This document shows, piece by piece, positions 54,087 through 64,000 of a DNA stretch of 64,000 nt. Made by a program: the position numbers and the translations under genes. The notes beneath the pieces are model-generated. The model had not been told where the DNA came from, did not search any database, and saw only the letters and a list, made by a program, of their open reading frames with translations. The first letter of the stretch is position 1. Every line of letters starts with the position of its first letter. Origin of the DNA: Melanopsichium pennsylvanicum (taxonomy: Eukaryota; Basidiomycota; Ustilaginomycetes; Ustilaginales); contig OAPG01000012.1 of the NCBI GenBank assembly GCA_900208305.1, positions 620,001-684,000 on the forward strand, written 5' to 3'.

Positions 54087-55292
54087 ATGGAGAAGCTGGG
54101 AACGAATTCAGCGGCAGCGCAGGAGCGTCTAGCTTGGCTGAACAGCAAGGAAGCCAAGCACCTCCGGATCAAAAATAAGCGAGTTGTTCTATTCGGCGTG
54201 GTGCTGGGAATTGCTGCCATGATTGCAGTCGTTCTGGACGGCGTGCTCAAAGTCGAGAAGGCAGACAAGCTTTGCCTCGTCATGGATGACGATTTCTCCA
54301 AAGGTTTCAACAAGTCGACGTGGTCTCACGAAATCCAGCTCGGTGGTTATGGCACCGGCTCATTCGACTGGACTACCGACTCGGAAGCAAATACCTACGT
54401 CGAAGATGGAAAGCTCTACCTCGTACCAACTCTCACCGTGGAAAATCTCTGGGCACCTTACTTCAACTTGGACGGCTTCAAGCTCGATCTCACTGCAGCT
54501 GGAAACTGCACTGGCAGCTCTGAGTCCGACTGCGCAGCTGGCAACAACTTTGACGCAGGTCGCATGGTTAATCCTGTGCAGAGCACGCGTATCACCACCA
54601 AGAAATCATACTCGATCCGTTACGGCAAGGTCGAAGTAAGGGCCAAGCTTCCTACAGGCAACTGGCTCTGGCCTGCCATTTGGATGATGCCTCGCGACTC
54701 TGTCTACGGTATATGGCCTGCAAGTGGCGAGATCGATCTGATGGAGTCTTCTGGCAACATGCCTCGCCACCGAATGGATGAGCGTAGCACTGGAGCGGTT
54801 CAGTCGTCGTACCACTTTGGGCCTGATTATAGGAGCAACGCCGGTGGTCATCACACTGGATACCAATTCCGATGGCGCGACTACTTCAACCAGGGCTACC
54901 ACAACTACGTACTCGAATGGAACGAAAAACGCATGCGCGTCTACGTCGACGACCCGCGAACCACCATCTCGTACTTCGAGTTTCCTAAGGAGTCCATGTG
55001 GGACTACGGCAAGTTTGCTGACTTGCAGCTCGAACCTCCCATCCAGAATCCATGGATTCGCAGCGAGAACCCCAACATCGCGCCTTTCGACCAGCAATTT
55101 TACCTCATTCTTAACGTTGCAGTCGGAGGCAAGTACTTTGAGGGTACCAACGACGTTGTGTGGAACTCCGAGTCGGCATACCCTGCCACTACATTCTGGC
55201 AGAACATAAAAAAGTGGTACCCGACCTGGGCCACAGACCCCAAGGAACGAGGCATGGCCGTCGACCGCGTGCGAATGTGGCAAAAGTGCTAG
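54087..55292 (+). CDS. Membrane-anchored GH16 glucanase/transglycosylase-like protein (paralogue 1)
   Basis: Single exon, 401 aa. A short cytoplasmic N terminus (1-32), one transmembrane helix (33-51) and an extracellular or lumenal GH16 domain: DDDFSKGFNKSTWSHEI, DGKLYLVPTL, GKVEVRAKLPTGNWLWPAIWMMP, catalytic GEIDLMES (E215, D217, E220), FYLILNVAVGG and the terminal RGMAVDRVRMWQKC. All three catalytic acids are present. GH16 enzymes of this type cleave or rearrange beta-1,3(4)-glucans. It differs from the KRE6-type protein at 27683 in having the EIDLMES form and a much shorter cytoplasmic part. It shares its upstream region with the GT2 gene and is a paralogue of the gene at 56410. Confidence 0.9.
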   Translation: MEKLGTNSAAAQERLAWLNSKEAKHLRIKNKRVVLFGVVLGIAAMIAVVLDGVLKVEKADKLCLVMDDDFSKGFNKSTWSHEIQLGGYGTGSFDWTTDSEANTYVEDGKLYLVPTLTVENLWAPYFNLDGFKLDLTAAGNCTGSSESDCAAGNNFDAGRMVNPVQSTRITTKKSYSIRYGKVEVRAKLPTGNWLWPAIWMMPRDSVYGIWPASGEIDLMESSGNMPRHRMDERSTGAVQSSYHFGPDYRSNAGGHHTGYQFRWRDYFNQGYHNYVLEWNEKRMRVYVDDPRTTISYFEFPKESMWDYGKFADLQLEPPIQNPWIRSENPNIAPFDQQFYLILNVAVGGKYFEGTNDVVWNSESAYPATTFWQNIKKWYPTWATDPKERGMAVDRVRMWQKC

Positions 55293-56409
55293 AGCGCCGC
55301 ACCCTACTTTTGTTGTGCTTCCACGATTTCAAGGTCGGCTTCCCCTTGTGTAACGTCATCGCCGTGTAGCTCGTAATGCGTATCATACTCTTCCTCCGCA
55401 ATGGAAAGTCGTTTGCTCCATCTTCATTGCATGCGTGATCTAAATCATTGTGAACACAAAATGACGCAAAAGCAATGATCTAGACGGCATGATTGTCGAT
55501 CCAACTCATTGGTCCCTTCGGCGTCCATGAGGTTGTCGCTGCCTCTTGTTCACCCTCGTCTCCAAACAGATCCTCTTGCTCTGGCTGTGGCAGAAGCTGT
55601 TCAGCTGAGATTTTGATTCAAAGTCCGATCCAAACTGAGCCTCCTGACCAGCGGTGCTTTTCTGAAGCACGAATTCAGGCTCGATCTAGGATCATTGTTA
55701 GAAGCCCTTGCGTTGTATTAGTGCCATTTTGGCAGGTATTACACTAGCCCAGCTCGACCTCGGCAACATCATCTTGGCCAGCTTGGATGCAAGGTGGTGT
55801 AAGCCATGTAGAACGGTACTCAGATCGTCTCACAACAAGATACCATCGGATAAGCCGAAAGAGTGAGACAGACCACGTCCATCTTACCCAGTTCGTCAAT
55901 TTTGTGTATAGATGTAGTGAATATGATATGGATGGTTTCAATTTTGATCCCCAATACTTAGCGGACCGAAGAGGTAGAAAGGGCGTAGCGTGCCTGATCA
56001 CGACGAGCACCATTACCATTACCACCAGCAAAAGTGACGGGTAGCGTGTATATCGGCGTTGTATCGGCCCGATACGGCATTGAAAACATTCTATCGGCCT
56101 AGAAAGGCATCAAGTGCCTTGAAAGTCTCCATTCCGCAATCCGAGACGCGAGCTAAATTGGAAAAACGCGGCTCAGCAACGAACAAACCTCGATACGTTC
56201 CTTACTCATACCAGACTGGGATACAAGTACCGTCAGACAACCTTTTCTGCTGCTACTAAGATGGCTCTCATTGTTTGTTGTCTATTCTCTGTGAAATGAA
56301 ATTGAAGTCGCAACAGCAGATGAGAAGAGTACTCAAGGACAAAGAACCCATGACTTTGAAACAGAAACAATAGGGAAGGTAGAGAAAGAGATTGTTGGCT
56401 CATTGGTGC
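55293..56409. other. Convergent centre of the mirrored GT2/GH16 block
   Basis: 1.1 kb between the 3' ends of the two GH16 genes. A possible small minus-strand gene ends at 55480. The rest shows no supported gene. Confidence 0.5.
55480..55604 (-). CDS. Possible terminal exon of a small unrecognised gene
   Basis: From an acceptor-like CTCAG (55609-55605) an open frame of 41 codons plus two bases runs to a TAG at 55482-55480: TEQLLPQPEQEDLFGDEGEQ-like, then TTSWTPKGPMSWIDNHAV. The acidic LPQPEQEDLFGDE run followed by a Trp-rich end looks more like a real protein end than random sequence. A donor-like GGGTAAGATG lies upstream near 55890. I could not build the upstream exons in frame. A loose resemblance to Apc13 (LPxPEQ after an acidic strand) was noticed but is too weak to name it. 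Confidence 0.22.
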
Positions 56410-57855
56410 TCAGCAGCGCTGCCACATCTTGACCGAATCGATAGCCATACCGCGCCTCTTGGGATCAGAAGGCCAAGTAGGCAGCCATCGCGACTTTGCA
56501 GCCCAGAAGTCAGCGACGGGGTTGGAACCGGCGTTTTGCCAGGGCTTGTTTCGGTCGCTGTCGCTAAAGTATCCGTTGGTTCCACCGACAGCAACATTGA
56601 GGATAAGGTAGAACTTCTGATCGAAAGGAGCACCTTTCTTGCCGTTCCAAGGATCTTGAATGGCGGTACCGTTCCAGAGAAGGTGCGAGAGTCGGCTGAA
56701 AGCGAAGAAGTCGCGGTCCACGTCGAGCTTCATGATGTGACGGCTGGGCTTGTCGATCCAAGTGGTCAAGGTGGTGGGAGTCCAGTCAAGACCAAAGGTG
56801 TGAAAGTCTTCCGAGAAATAATCACGGGGAACAGTGAAGTTGGAAGTAGTGAGACCCCATCGGTCAGTACCAGGCGAGGGTCCCCAGTGAAGCGTCGAAG
56901 CAACCGAGTTCTGGTATCGGTCCTTGCGCGATTCAACAACGTTGCCCTTTGACTCGACCATGTCGATTTCACCGCTTCGGGGCCAGTCCCCGTAGACAGA
57001 GTCCTCGGGCATCATCCAGATAGCGGGCCAAATCCAGTCACCAGCGGGGAGACGAGCCCTGACCTCGATACGACCGCGGTTGATAGAAGCCTTCGTGCGA
57101 ATCCTGGCCGACTTGATGGGCTGGAGGATCTCGCCGAGAGTCGAGTTGGCTGTGGATTCGCAAGCAGCTTGGGTCTGAGGAGAAGCAGTGCAGGTGTTGT
57201 TGAGGCTGTACGTATAGTTGCCGGTGATGGCAGCGTCGCCAACTTCGTCCGAAGTGAGGGTTGGAACCAGGTAAAGCTTTCCATCTTCGATGAACGAATT
57301 GTTTGCTTGGGTGGTGGTCATCTCGAACTCTTGATTACCGAAGCCATCGGTTCTGACCTCGTACTCCCAATTATCAGTGTTGAGGGTTGTTTGTCCAGAG
57401 AAGTCGTCTTCGAATGCCAGGCAAAGCTTCTGTTGGGGTGTATTGATCCAACCGAAAGCGATGACCACAGCTGCTAGAATCACCGAGAGCAGACCGAAAA
57501 AGGTGAAAGCGAGATTGTGCTTCCTGCCGTCTTTAGCAGCTGGCTCCGCAGCAGTGATCGGGAATGGGGTGGAGCTCTGACTGGGTTGGTTGTCTGCGGC
57601 ACAGACAGGTATGGTTTGCGCGGCTGTAGAGGGTGCAACCTTCTCGTTGCCACTGCTTGGGTTGCGCGAGTGTGAAAGAGGTGCATGTACGACCGAAGAA
57701 GCTGCGCTACTTGACACCGAAGAAGGAATTCTTGGAGTACCGTGTCCGCTCGAACTTCTGTAGTGGTTGCGAAGGAAGTGAGGTACCTGTGAGGAGGGCG
57801 ACCAGCTAAAGCTCTTCTCGTCCATTGGAGTGGTGTGGCCCGACGAGGAAGTCAT
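56410..57855 (-). CDS. Membrane-anchored GH16 glucanase/transglycosylase-like protein (paralogue 2)
   Basis: Single exon, 481 aa. The cytoplasmic N terminus (1-113) is Ser/Pro-rich and longer than in paralogue 1; one transmembrane helix at 114-135; then the GH16 domain: EDDFSGQTTLNTDNWEYEV, EDGKLYLVPTL, GRIEVRARLPAGDWIWPAIWMMPEDSVYG, catalytic GEIDMVES (E296, D298, E301), FYLILNVAVGGTNGYF and the terminal RGMAIDSVKMWQRC. The catalytic triad is intact. The ordered match to the gene at 54087 along its full length, on the opposite strand, supports paralogy by inverted duplication. It is expected to act on wall beta-glucan at the plasma membrane or in the Golgi. Confidence 0.9.
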   Translation of the reverse strand: MTSSSGHTTPMDEKSFSWSPSSQVPHFLRNHYRSSSGHGTPRIPSSVSSSAASSVVHAPLSHSRNPSSGNEKVAPSTAAQTIPVCAADNQPSQSSTPFPITAAEPAAKDGRKHNLAFTFFGLLSVILAAVVIAFGWINTPQQKLCLAFEDDFSGQTTLNTDNWEYEVRTDGFGNQEFEMTTTQANNSFIEDGKLYLVPTLTSDEVGDAAITGNYTYSLNNTCTASPQTQAACESTANSTLGEILQPIKSARIRTKASINRGRIEVRARLPAGDWIWPAIWMMPEDSVYGDWPRSGEIDMVESKGNVVESRKDRYQNSVASTLHWGPSPGTDRWGLTTSNFTVPRDYFSEDFHTFGLDWTPTTLTTWIDKPSRHIMKLDVDRDFFAFSRLSHLLWNGTAIQDPWNGKKGAPFDQKFYLILNVAVGGTNGYFSDSDRNKPWQNAGSNPVADFWAAKSRWLPTWPSDPKRRGMAIDSVKMWQRC

Positions 57856-60406
57856 CTTGCGTATGAAGCGTTGAAGACGATGAAGGGGTGTGTGTTCGTG
57901 AAGGGGTGTGTGTTCGTGAAAGGGTGTGCTTGAGGAAGAGGAAGAGAAGGTGGGAGGGAAGGATGGATGAGCAAGTTAAGGAGGGATGCAAGGGAACGTC
58001 GAAAAGGTATGATCTTTGAGCAAATGGGAGACGACGCTGAAACGAGTGCAATCGGATCAGGGATATGATGAACGTTGAAAAGTTCCACTAGCGAAAACAA
58101 GAGAGAGGTGCAAAATGAACTCAGCGAGGTAACCGGGCTACGACAAGCTCAAAGCGTATAAAGACTACGCGCTGGCTCGAAGCATGCATGGCATGGCTCA
58201 AATGATGCAAAGATACGCCGAAGATGAGTCGGCAGAAAGCGCTGCATCGATAGGACATCACATTTGCCGATCAGTAGAGCTCTGGACCGACTCAAGAGGC
58301 AGAAACAATTTTCATAGCTTGCTAAGACACTGTGCTAGTAGGAGACTAATGTAAATGTACGCCATGCAAACCTTGTTGGAAAGAATGTTAAGCACTAAGT
58401 AGTTGGGAGCAAACAGCATGTTTCGTAGTGAGGTGGTACAAAGCAAATGAGATTGGAGCGACATCTGAAACCTTGAAAGCCCGACCTGAATATGGCCTTT
58501 CGGACATTGGCACCACAAAAAGAGTTGGGTGCTTTCATCCAGAAGTGAGAGGGGAAAAGAGACTTTTGAAAATCAAACAAACATTTCTGACGCTGGACCC
58601 GCCCTTGTCAACAATCTCGAACCCACAAATAAATAAATGGATTCTGTCAAAGTGCTCGGATTTTTGTTTGTTTGTGGGATTGGGACCTGCGCCGATCAAG
58701 TAGAATAGGTAAACCGCTGGTGAAAATTTCTGAGAATTTTCAAGAAATTCAATTCGATATGCGCTTTGGGCGGCTGTCATCGCGGTTTGTCGCCGCGATC
58801 AGATAGAATGTCTGAGACCTGGAAGTGTGGCTGGCCTACCTCCAGATTATAGACACCCAGGTGGAAGCGTGATGCAGCTTACCCACCAATATCCAGATTT
58901 GGCGCTTCTTCTTCTCGGAGCCTTCTTATGTGTGTGCCGGTCCGAAAAAACGAAGCAGCCCAGGCGAGACAACTCTGTCCAACTCAGAGAAACAATGCCC
59001 GTCGGGCATGAAACCTACTAATATTTACATTCTTTGTTTAAGGCGTGGTTCTTTTCTTCCTCTGCCTTTACGCCCAGACAACTTCATCTGTCAGCCCTAA
59101 GGGTCCTTGCGCCGTGCTTGCGCCCGTTCCACACAAAGTGTATTCTTTCCTTCCCGCCCTTCTCGACCTATCGAATAGCTGACAGGTACCGAGCCCTGAA
59201 GTCTTCAGATCAGCTGCAGCTTGCTAGTCCAGAACGTTCTTGTGTTTGACTCTTACCCATTCGACCCACGCTCCTTTTCAGTACGGCTCTCGAACCTACC
59301 ATGCTCTCCTGCTGTCCGTACTTCAGATTTATCACGCGCAGCGGATCTCACGCCACAATATGCACACCGTTGATTGCACGCATACCTTAGGTTTTGCGTT
59401 CCGCCCTGAACAAGCATCTCCTGAGCCCTGGCCTGCTACAATCTCTGCCCATGTGCTTCCCTCGTCGGGTCTCCAGCACAAACGCTCTGCCGCCACTTCA
59501 TACGTCTGAATCAATCGTTCCTAGTCGTCTCAACCAGACTTCTCTAATCGGCGGTTTCACTTCCACTTCCACTTCTCTCACCGCACGCATCCTCACACAT
59601 CTGGATACAAAGCCCACTTATCTTCTTCGACAACGTCAATTCCCGGTGCTTGTTCCAGATATTCAAAGCACACGTTGCCCCTGGATCCAGGTATCACTAG
59701 CCCGTGCCGACAGTCGCTTTACCTTCGCCTAAATTTTCAGTCTGTTTCTTCTGTCTGACCAATTTGTGCTCTATTCGACGTCCGCACACAACACTACACA
59801 GGATATCTGTCTTGCTCCGGTCGCGATCTATCTGCATGTCTCGGCTTCTTTCAGCCTCCATGCCGATTCAATCCGACCAATGCACTCCTACGCAGCACTT
59901 GAGCTCGCATTACTATCACCAGAGAAGACCACACGAAGAGGGAATCGTATCGTTTAGTAACTTTCTTTATCGCTGTCCCCATCAATTCGAGGCTTTGCTC
60001 GGCTTGCTGCGTGCATTACGCTTGTATCGAAATCATCTGATCTGTCACAGACGCAGTTTACTCTTTCTTGAATTCAAGTCCTTTGCTCTCCGTTAAACCT
60101 AGCTTATCCTTTCTCTCTTATGATCAACCCTTCCTTCGCACGTTCCCAAGAAGCTGGACGCGCTACATACATCGTACTTATCTTCTACCACTTCTTTTCC
60201 TTCCCCCATATCCACCCTTCCCTTCTCATCCCACATCGTTGTCCCATCCTTCCTCCCATCCTCGCCAGTACCTCACATTCATAGCCGGTCTTCATTGGTC
60301 CTACAGCTTTGTATATCGCCTTTGCGCTGTTCACTTTACAAGCTTATCTAGACAGCCGCGCTGACCTCTTTCCCTCTCGAAGCCCTTCATAGTACCGAGC
60401 AGCAAG
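57856..60406. promoter_or_regulatory. Divergent upstream region GH16 paralogue 2 / GT2 paralogue 2
   Basis: 2.55 kb between start codons. Two copies of an 18-bp AAGGGGTGTGTGTTCGTG unit lie just upstream of the GH16 start (57881-57918). The GT2 side (59000-60400) is a long pyrimidine-rich stretch suited to a long 5' leader. No gene was recognised. Confidence 0.45.
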
Positions 60407-63247
60407 ATGAAGCGTGTGGACTCCAGCTCGAGCATTTCTTCGCTCCCTTCGCTTCCTACTTTCAACCACAGCATTACCCCCTCGTCGAGTATTGCAGGCC
60501 ACGGCCGTCTCGACAACCTGCAAATTCTTGATGATGACATGGAGGTGATAGAGTCTGACGATGAAGACCCTGTTGTGCCTTCTTCTTCCGCCTCCTCTTC
60601 AAGCAACCACCACTTCAGCCACTCAAGCGCAAGCAAGGCTCAGCGACCTAATTCGAAGCGTCGCACCGACTCTTACATCCTTACCACTGCACCCTCCGCA
60701 AGCTCGCCGGGCTCCTTCGCTTACCACTCCATTGCTGAAGATTCCACCGTGACAGGGCACTCTACTGATGCTGTCCACGCTTCACTAGTGCTTGCGCGTC
60801 ACATCTTCTCAGTTGCAGTCACCGAAAAGTGGTGCAGGCAAGAGAACTTCTCTAACGCCGTTGCCGTTCGTATCAACGTCGGTAGCTACATCCTTTACCC
60901 ACAAGAAGGCTCTTCTATGCCTGCCTTCTCCCGAGCCATGCTCGAGCTTAACTGCGATGCCGCTATCATTATCAACACACCTCTGGTAGCTGCCGCTCTA
61001 TCCACGCTCAATTATGGCGAGGACGAGCTCCGCTTGAGCTCTTCGAAGAGAGTGCAAGTAGTTAAAAGTCTCGACTACCTTGGTGGTGCTCGTCGTGCCC
61101 AGATGGCCGCCTTCTCCGACACTGAACAGGTGCTCATCATCTGGACCGAGTCTTGCCGAGACTTGATCGAACAAGTCCGAAGCTTCGAGCGTCTTCTAGT
61201 CGACTACGTATGGTCCATCACCGCTGACCCGACTGCATCGGCTCGCCACAGCATGATTTCGCGTTCGCCTTCGCTCATGTCCCTCAACACCACCGTCGAA
61301 AACACCGTCGTCACTTCGGCCTCCGCCGAGTCTGACCTCTCTCAGCTCGAGAGCTGGGTGCCCGAGGTGCGTCCCATTCACTGGTTTGCTGGTGCTGTAC
61401 GAGGCCTTGGTGTTTGCATTGCGACGGTCGTGGTTGCCAATTGGATTCGCACTATCATCCAGGCTGTGCGCATTGACGGCGAGCCCATCTACCTCGTCGC
61501 TCTTCTCGCCATCTTTCCCATGTTTGTGGTGCTACTTCCTCTTGCTGACAACGTGGCTAGCTGTGTCACCATGGCACTTGGTCCTATTCGTCCCATGATG
61601 CGCAACTCGCGCTTCTACTCGGGTGTCTCACCCAAGGCTCCCGTTGGCAAGACTATCCTTCCTCACGTCACCATTCAGGTACCCGTCTACAAGGAATCGC
61701 TTGAGCAGGTTCTCCAGCCCACACTCGACTCCGTGCGCGCTGCAATCACCGAGTACGAGCTGCAGGGAGGAACTGCCTCAATCCTCATTGCCGAAGACGG
61801 TATGCTTGTCGTTGACGAAGAGGAGAAGCAAGCCCGCCTCGACTTTTACCGTCGACACGACATTGCCTGGATCGCTCGCCCTCGTCACGGCGACATGTTT
61901 GTTCGTGCCGGTCGTTTCAAGAAAGCATCCAACTTGAACTTCAGCATGCAAATCTCCAAGAAGTACGAAGAGTCGATTCTCGCCAACTCTAACGAGGATC
62001 GCGAGGCACTCCTACAGCGTATCCTAAAGGAGAGACACCCTGAAGCTGACGGCGAAGGCGATGTCAGCCTGGGCGAGCTCATCTTGCTCATCGATTCGGA
62101 CACTCGTATTCCCGCCGATTCGCTCCTTTCCAGTGCCTGGGAGATGGCCTCATCTCCCGATGTTGGTATCCTTCAGCACTGCTCCGGTGTTCTGATTGTC
62201 GGTTCCGGATTTTTCGAAAAGTCGCTTGCCTACTTCATGCGCTTCATCTACTTCTTTATCTCGTGGCAGACAGCCACTGGTGAGGTGGCTCCTTTCGTCG
62301 GTCACAACGCTTTCCTCCGTAAGTCCGCCATTGCCGAACTCTCGGAAGAGTCGCTCGACGCCAAGAACAGCGATGGGTATATCCGCCCTTGGTCCGAGGA
62401 GACCGTATCTGAGGATCTCGACCTTGGATTGCGACTCCTCCTGCGAGGATGGATCACACGATGGGCCACCTACTCCAATTACGGCTTCCAGGAGGGTGTG
62501 TCGCTCACCTACGTCGATGAGGTCAACCGTTGGCGAAAATACACCTACGGTATTTTTGAGCTCTTTCTCAACCCACTCTGGCGATGGCCCGTCAATGGAC
62601 CCGTTCCGAAGCTGATCCGCACTGTCTTTTGGTCGAGCAAGGTTCCAACCCACTACAAGTTCCACCTGCTCGCTTACGCTGCCAGCTACGTTGCAATCGG
62701 AGTCTCACTGCCTAGCGCTGTAGCCCTCTACTTTGTCCAAGGTTGGCTTGGCCCCTGGATGCTACCCTTCTTCGTTCCTAGCTTCGAATACTGGGTCGTC
62801 TCTCTGGTCGTCTTCGGCGCGACTGGCTTCCTGGGTGTCACGATTGCTCGCCACCGCAGCGGCGATGCCAACATCTTCCGTGCTCTGGCTCAACATCTTC
62901 TTTGGTATCCCATCAATCTCATCACTGTCGTGTCGCTTTCGCTCGCCCTCATCAAGGCCATGGTCTCATTCATCGTCTCGCTCCCTGTCTCGTTTGGTGT
63001 CACTGCCAAAGACGATAGCAACTTCCACTTCGCCAAAGAGGCGCCTATGGTGCTGCGAAACTTCTGGCAATCCAACACCATCTGCCTTGCGATTGTTGCC
63101 GCCGTCAGCATACTCGCCACCTCGGCCGTGCCCATCGGCTGGCAGATCACGGACTGGCCTACGATGCTGCCCATTTTGTTCACCTCGGTGGCCACCCTTC
63201 TTTCGCCATTCATCCTCAACCCCGCACTCATCCGTTTCTCGTTCTAA
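60407..63247 (+). CDS. Family 2 membrane glycosyltransferase, cellulose/chitin-synthase-like (paralogue 2)
   Basis: Single exon, 946 aa, colinear with the gene at 49423. Residues 1-120 are Ser-rich and acidic; the shared N-terminal domain spans about 125-270 (AAIIINTPLVAAALSTL, RVQVVKSLDYL, VLIIWTESC). A helix pair at about 320-385 is followed by IQVPVYKES, AEDG (D464), IDSDTR (D563/D565), ILQHCSGVL, VSEDLD (D670) and NRW (R708-W709), then about six C-terminal helices and the ending IRFSF. All residues expected for processive GT2 synthesis are present. Differences from paralogue 1 (a longer stretch between AEDG and the DSD motif, different N terminus) suggest a distinct acceptor or regulation. 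The product polymer is not known from sequence. It is divergent from the GH16 gene at 56410. Confidence 0.86.
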   Translation: MKRVDSSSSISSLPSLPTFNHSITPSSSIAGHGRLDNLQILDDDMEVIESDDEDPVVPSSSASSSSNHHFSHSSASKAQRPNSKRRTDSYILTTAPSASSPGSFAYHSIAEDSTVTGHSTDAVHASLVLARHIFSVAVTEKWCRQENFSNAVAVRINVGSYILYPQEGSSMPAFSRAMLELNCDAAIIINTPLVAAALSTLNYGEDELRLSSSKRVQVVKSLDYLGGARRAQMAAFSDTEQVLIIWTESCRDLIEQVRSFERLLVDYVWSITADPTASARHSMISRSPSLMSLNTTVENTVVTSASAESDLSQLESWVPEVRPIHWFAGAVRGLGVCIATVVVANWIRTIIQAVRIDGEPIYLVALLAIFPMFVVLLPLADNVASCVTMALGPIRPMMRNSRFYSGVSPKAPVGKTILPHVTIQVPVYKESLEQVLQPTLDSVRAAITEYELQGGTASILIAEDGMLVVDEEEKQARLDFYRRHDIAWIARPRHGDMFVRAGRFKKASNLNFSMQISKKYEESILANSNEDREALLQRILKERHPEADGEGDVSLGELILLIDSDTRIPADSLLSSAWEMASSPDVGILQHCSGVLIVGSGFFEKSLAYFMRFIYFFISWQTATGEVAPFVGHNAFLRKSAIAELSEESLDAKNSDGYIRPWSEETVSEDLDLGLRLLLRGWITRWATYSNYGFQEGVSLTYVDEVNRWRKYTYGIFELFLNPLWRWPVNGPVPKLIRTVFWSSKVPTHYKFHLLAYAASYVAIGVSLPSAVALYFVQGWLGPWMLPFFVPSFEYWVVSLVVFGATGFLGVTIARHRSGDANIFRALAQHLLWYPINLITVVSLSLALIKAMVSFIVSLPVSFGVTAKDDSNFHFAKEAPMVLRNFWQSNTICLAIVAAVSILATSAVPIGWQITDWPTMLPILFTSVATLLSPFILNPALIRFSF

Positions 63248-63640
63248 GCTTCATTCAGCGAGCGATAGCCTCTCTCTCCCCGTCACGCACTCCTTTGGTA
63301 TATTTCTTAGCAGAAGACCTTGTTTGTTGGTCTTGTCTCGCAACGGTTTCTGACAGGCGCTTAGCCTTCCCGCATATTGCACACATCTTGATAATAGAAC
63401 AATTCTAGGATACCATGTCTGCAAATTATGCGCAATGTTTTTGCTAGCATCAAGTTTTGAGTTAGCGCAAGAGATCAAACACGTAGCCACTGATAAGAGA
63501 ATGTAAATAAGTAGAACATCAAGATTGCCAAATTTGTGCAAGTTGCTTGCAAGCTGCAAGTGGCACAGAATTGAAGATTATGAGAATGTACTAATTTAAG
63601 ATCAGGAGAGTCTATTGAATGTGTGATGGCAGTGGATTGG
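63248..63640. other. 3' flank of GT2 paralogue 2
   Basis: About 390 bp of ordinary 3' flanking sequence, A/T-richer than what follows. No gene is seen. Confidence 0.55.
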
Positions 63641-63641
63641 T

Positions 63642-64000
63642 GTTAGTGCCTACCAACCGGAGTCCAAAGAGGGGGTGCTCGGCGCTCCTCCCGATTGGGC
63701 GATCGTCGTGATTGGGCCCCGACCGACCCTCTCCGGACCCCTCGCAGCGGAGCGGTCGGCCTGACACGATCCTCCTACCGCCCAACCGCGGCTGGCCCCT
63801 CCGTACGTAGAATACGACCGTTGGCAACCTAACATTGTAACGCCGCGGTGGGAGGTGGCCGATAGCTCCTGTACCTTACCACCCCGCCCCCGCCTGACAT
63901 GAGGTTGCCTCCGGACCTCGTCGCATGTATTACTTAGTTAGCTCTATAGCAACGCAGTAGTGTGCTCTGACCCCCGACTGCCTGTGTCGCCCACGCCTAC
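63642..64000. mobile_element. Possible LTR-retrotransposon end, cut by the window edge
   Basis: Composition changes sharply at about 63640 to GC-rich sequence with many CCG/CGG words. The block begins TGTTAGTGCC; LTRs begin with TG. No open frame with a family motif is seen, and the other end, primer site and second LTR lie outside the window. The identification is an inference from the start dinucleotide and the composition step. Confidence 0.35.

Overview
The window is nuclear DNA from a basidiomycete fungus, most likely a smut-lineage (Ustilaginomycotina) species. Genes are compact and mostly single-exon. The few introns have GTAAGT/GTACGT-type donors and CTAAC-like branch points. The gene set (Ala/Ser-rich regulators, type II membrane GH16 proteins, a cutinase-like enzyme, CENP-Q/CENP-U-like proteins) fits that group. 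Intergenic DNA is rich in microsatellites. This placement rests on inspection only; no search was run.

Left third (0-23 kb), mainly housekeeping: RPL7, with a box C/D snoRNA in its second intron, lies divergent to the six-exon autophagy gene ATG12. MET10 (sulfite reductase alpha subunit) follows. After a long gene-poor gap comes a sensor-like single-pass membrane protein of unknown family. A perfect run of 85 GTA triplets sits at the 3' end of a candidate CENP-Q gene. That gene is divergent to a candidate CENP-U gene, so the two predicted partners of an inner-kinetochore heterodimer share one 0.5-kb promoter. Next are ERG10-type acetyl-CoA acetyltransferase, which has an upstream start exon resembling a mitochondrial presequence, and a C2H2 zinc-finger regulator.

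Middle (23-42 kb): a 4.5-kb stretch without a convincing gene precedes a KRE6/SKN1-type beta-glucan synthesis protein and a decayed Zn2Cys6 regulator. Then comes a tight block: LCP5/neuroguidin (ribosome biogenesis), MRS6 (Rab escort protein, two exons), AFG2/DRG1 (tandem AAA ATPase in 60S maturation, 229 bp from MRS6), and a membrane protein that joins an acyltransferase-like domain to a PAP2 lipid-phosphatase domain.

Right third (42-64 kb), surface and wall functions: a GPI-anchored CFEM-like protein, a secreted cutinase-like enzyme, then a mirror-image block GT2(-) GH16(+) GH16(-) GT2(+). Two paralogous membrane glycosyltransferases flank two paralogous membrane-anchored GH16 proteins, as expected from an old inverted duplication of one divergent GT2/GH16 pair. 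The last ~360 bases change abruptly to GC-rich sequence that may be the start of an LTR retrotransposon.

Exon boundaries were read by hand from splice signals and protein continuity. Family calls come from motifs recognised by eye.
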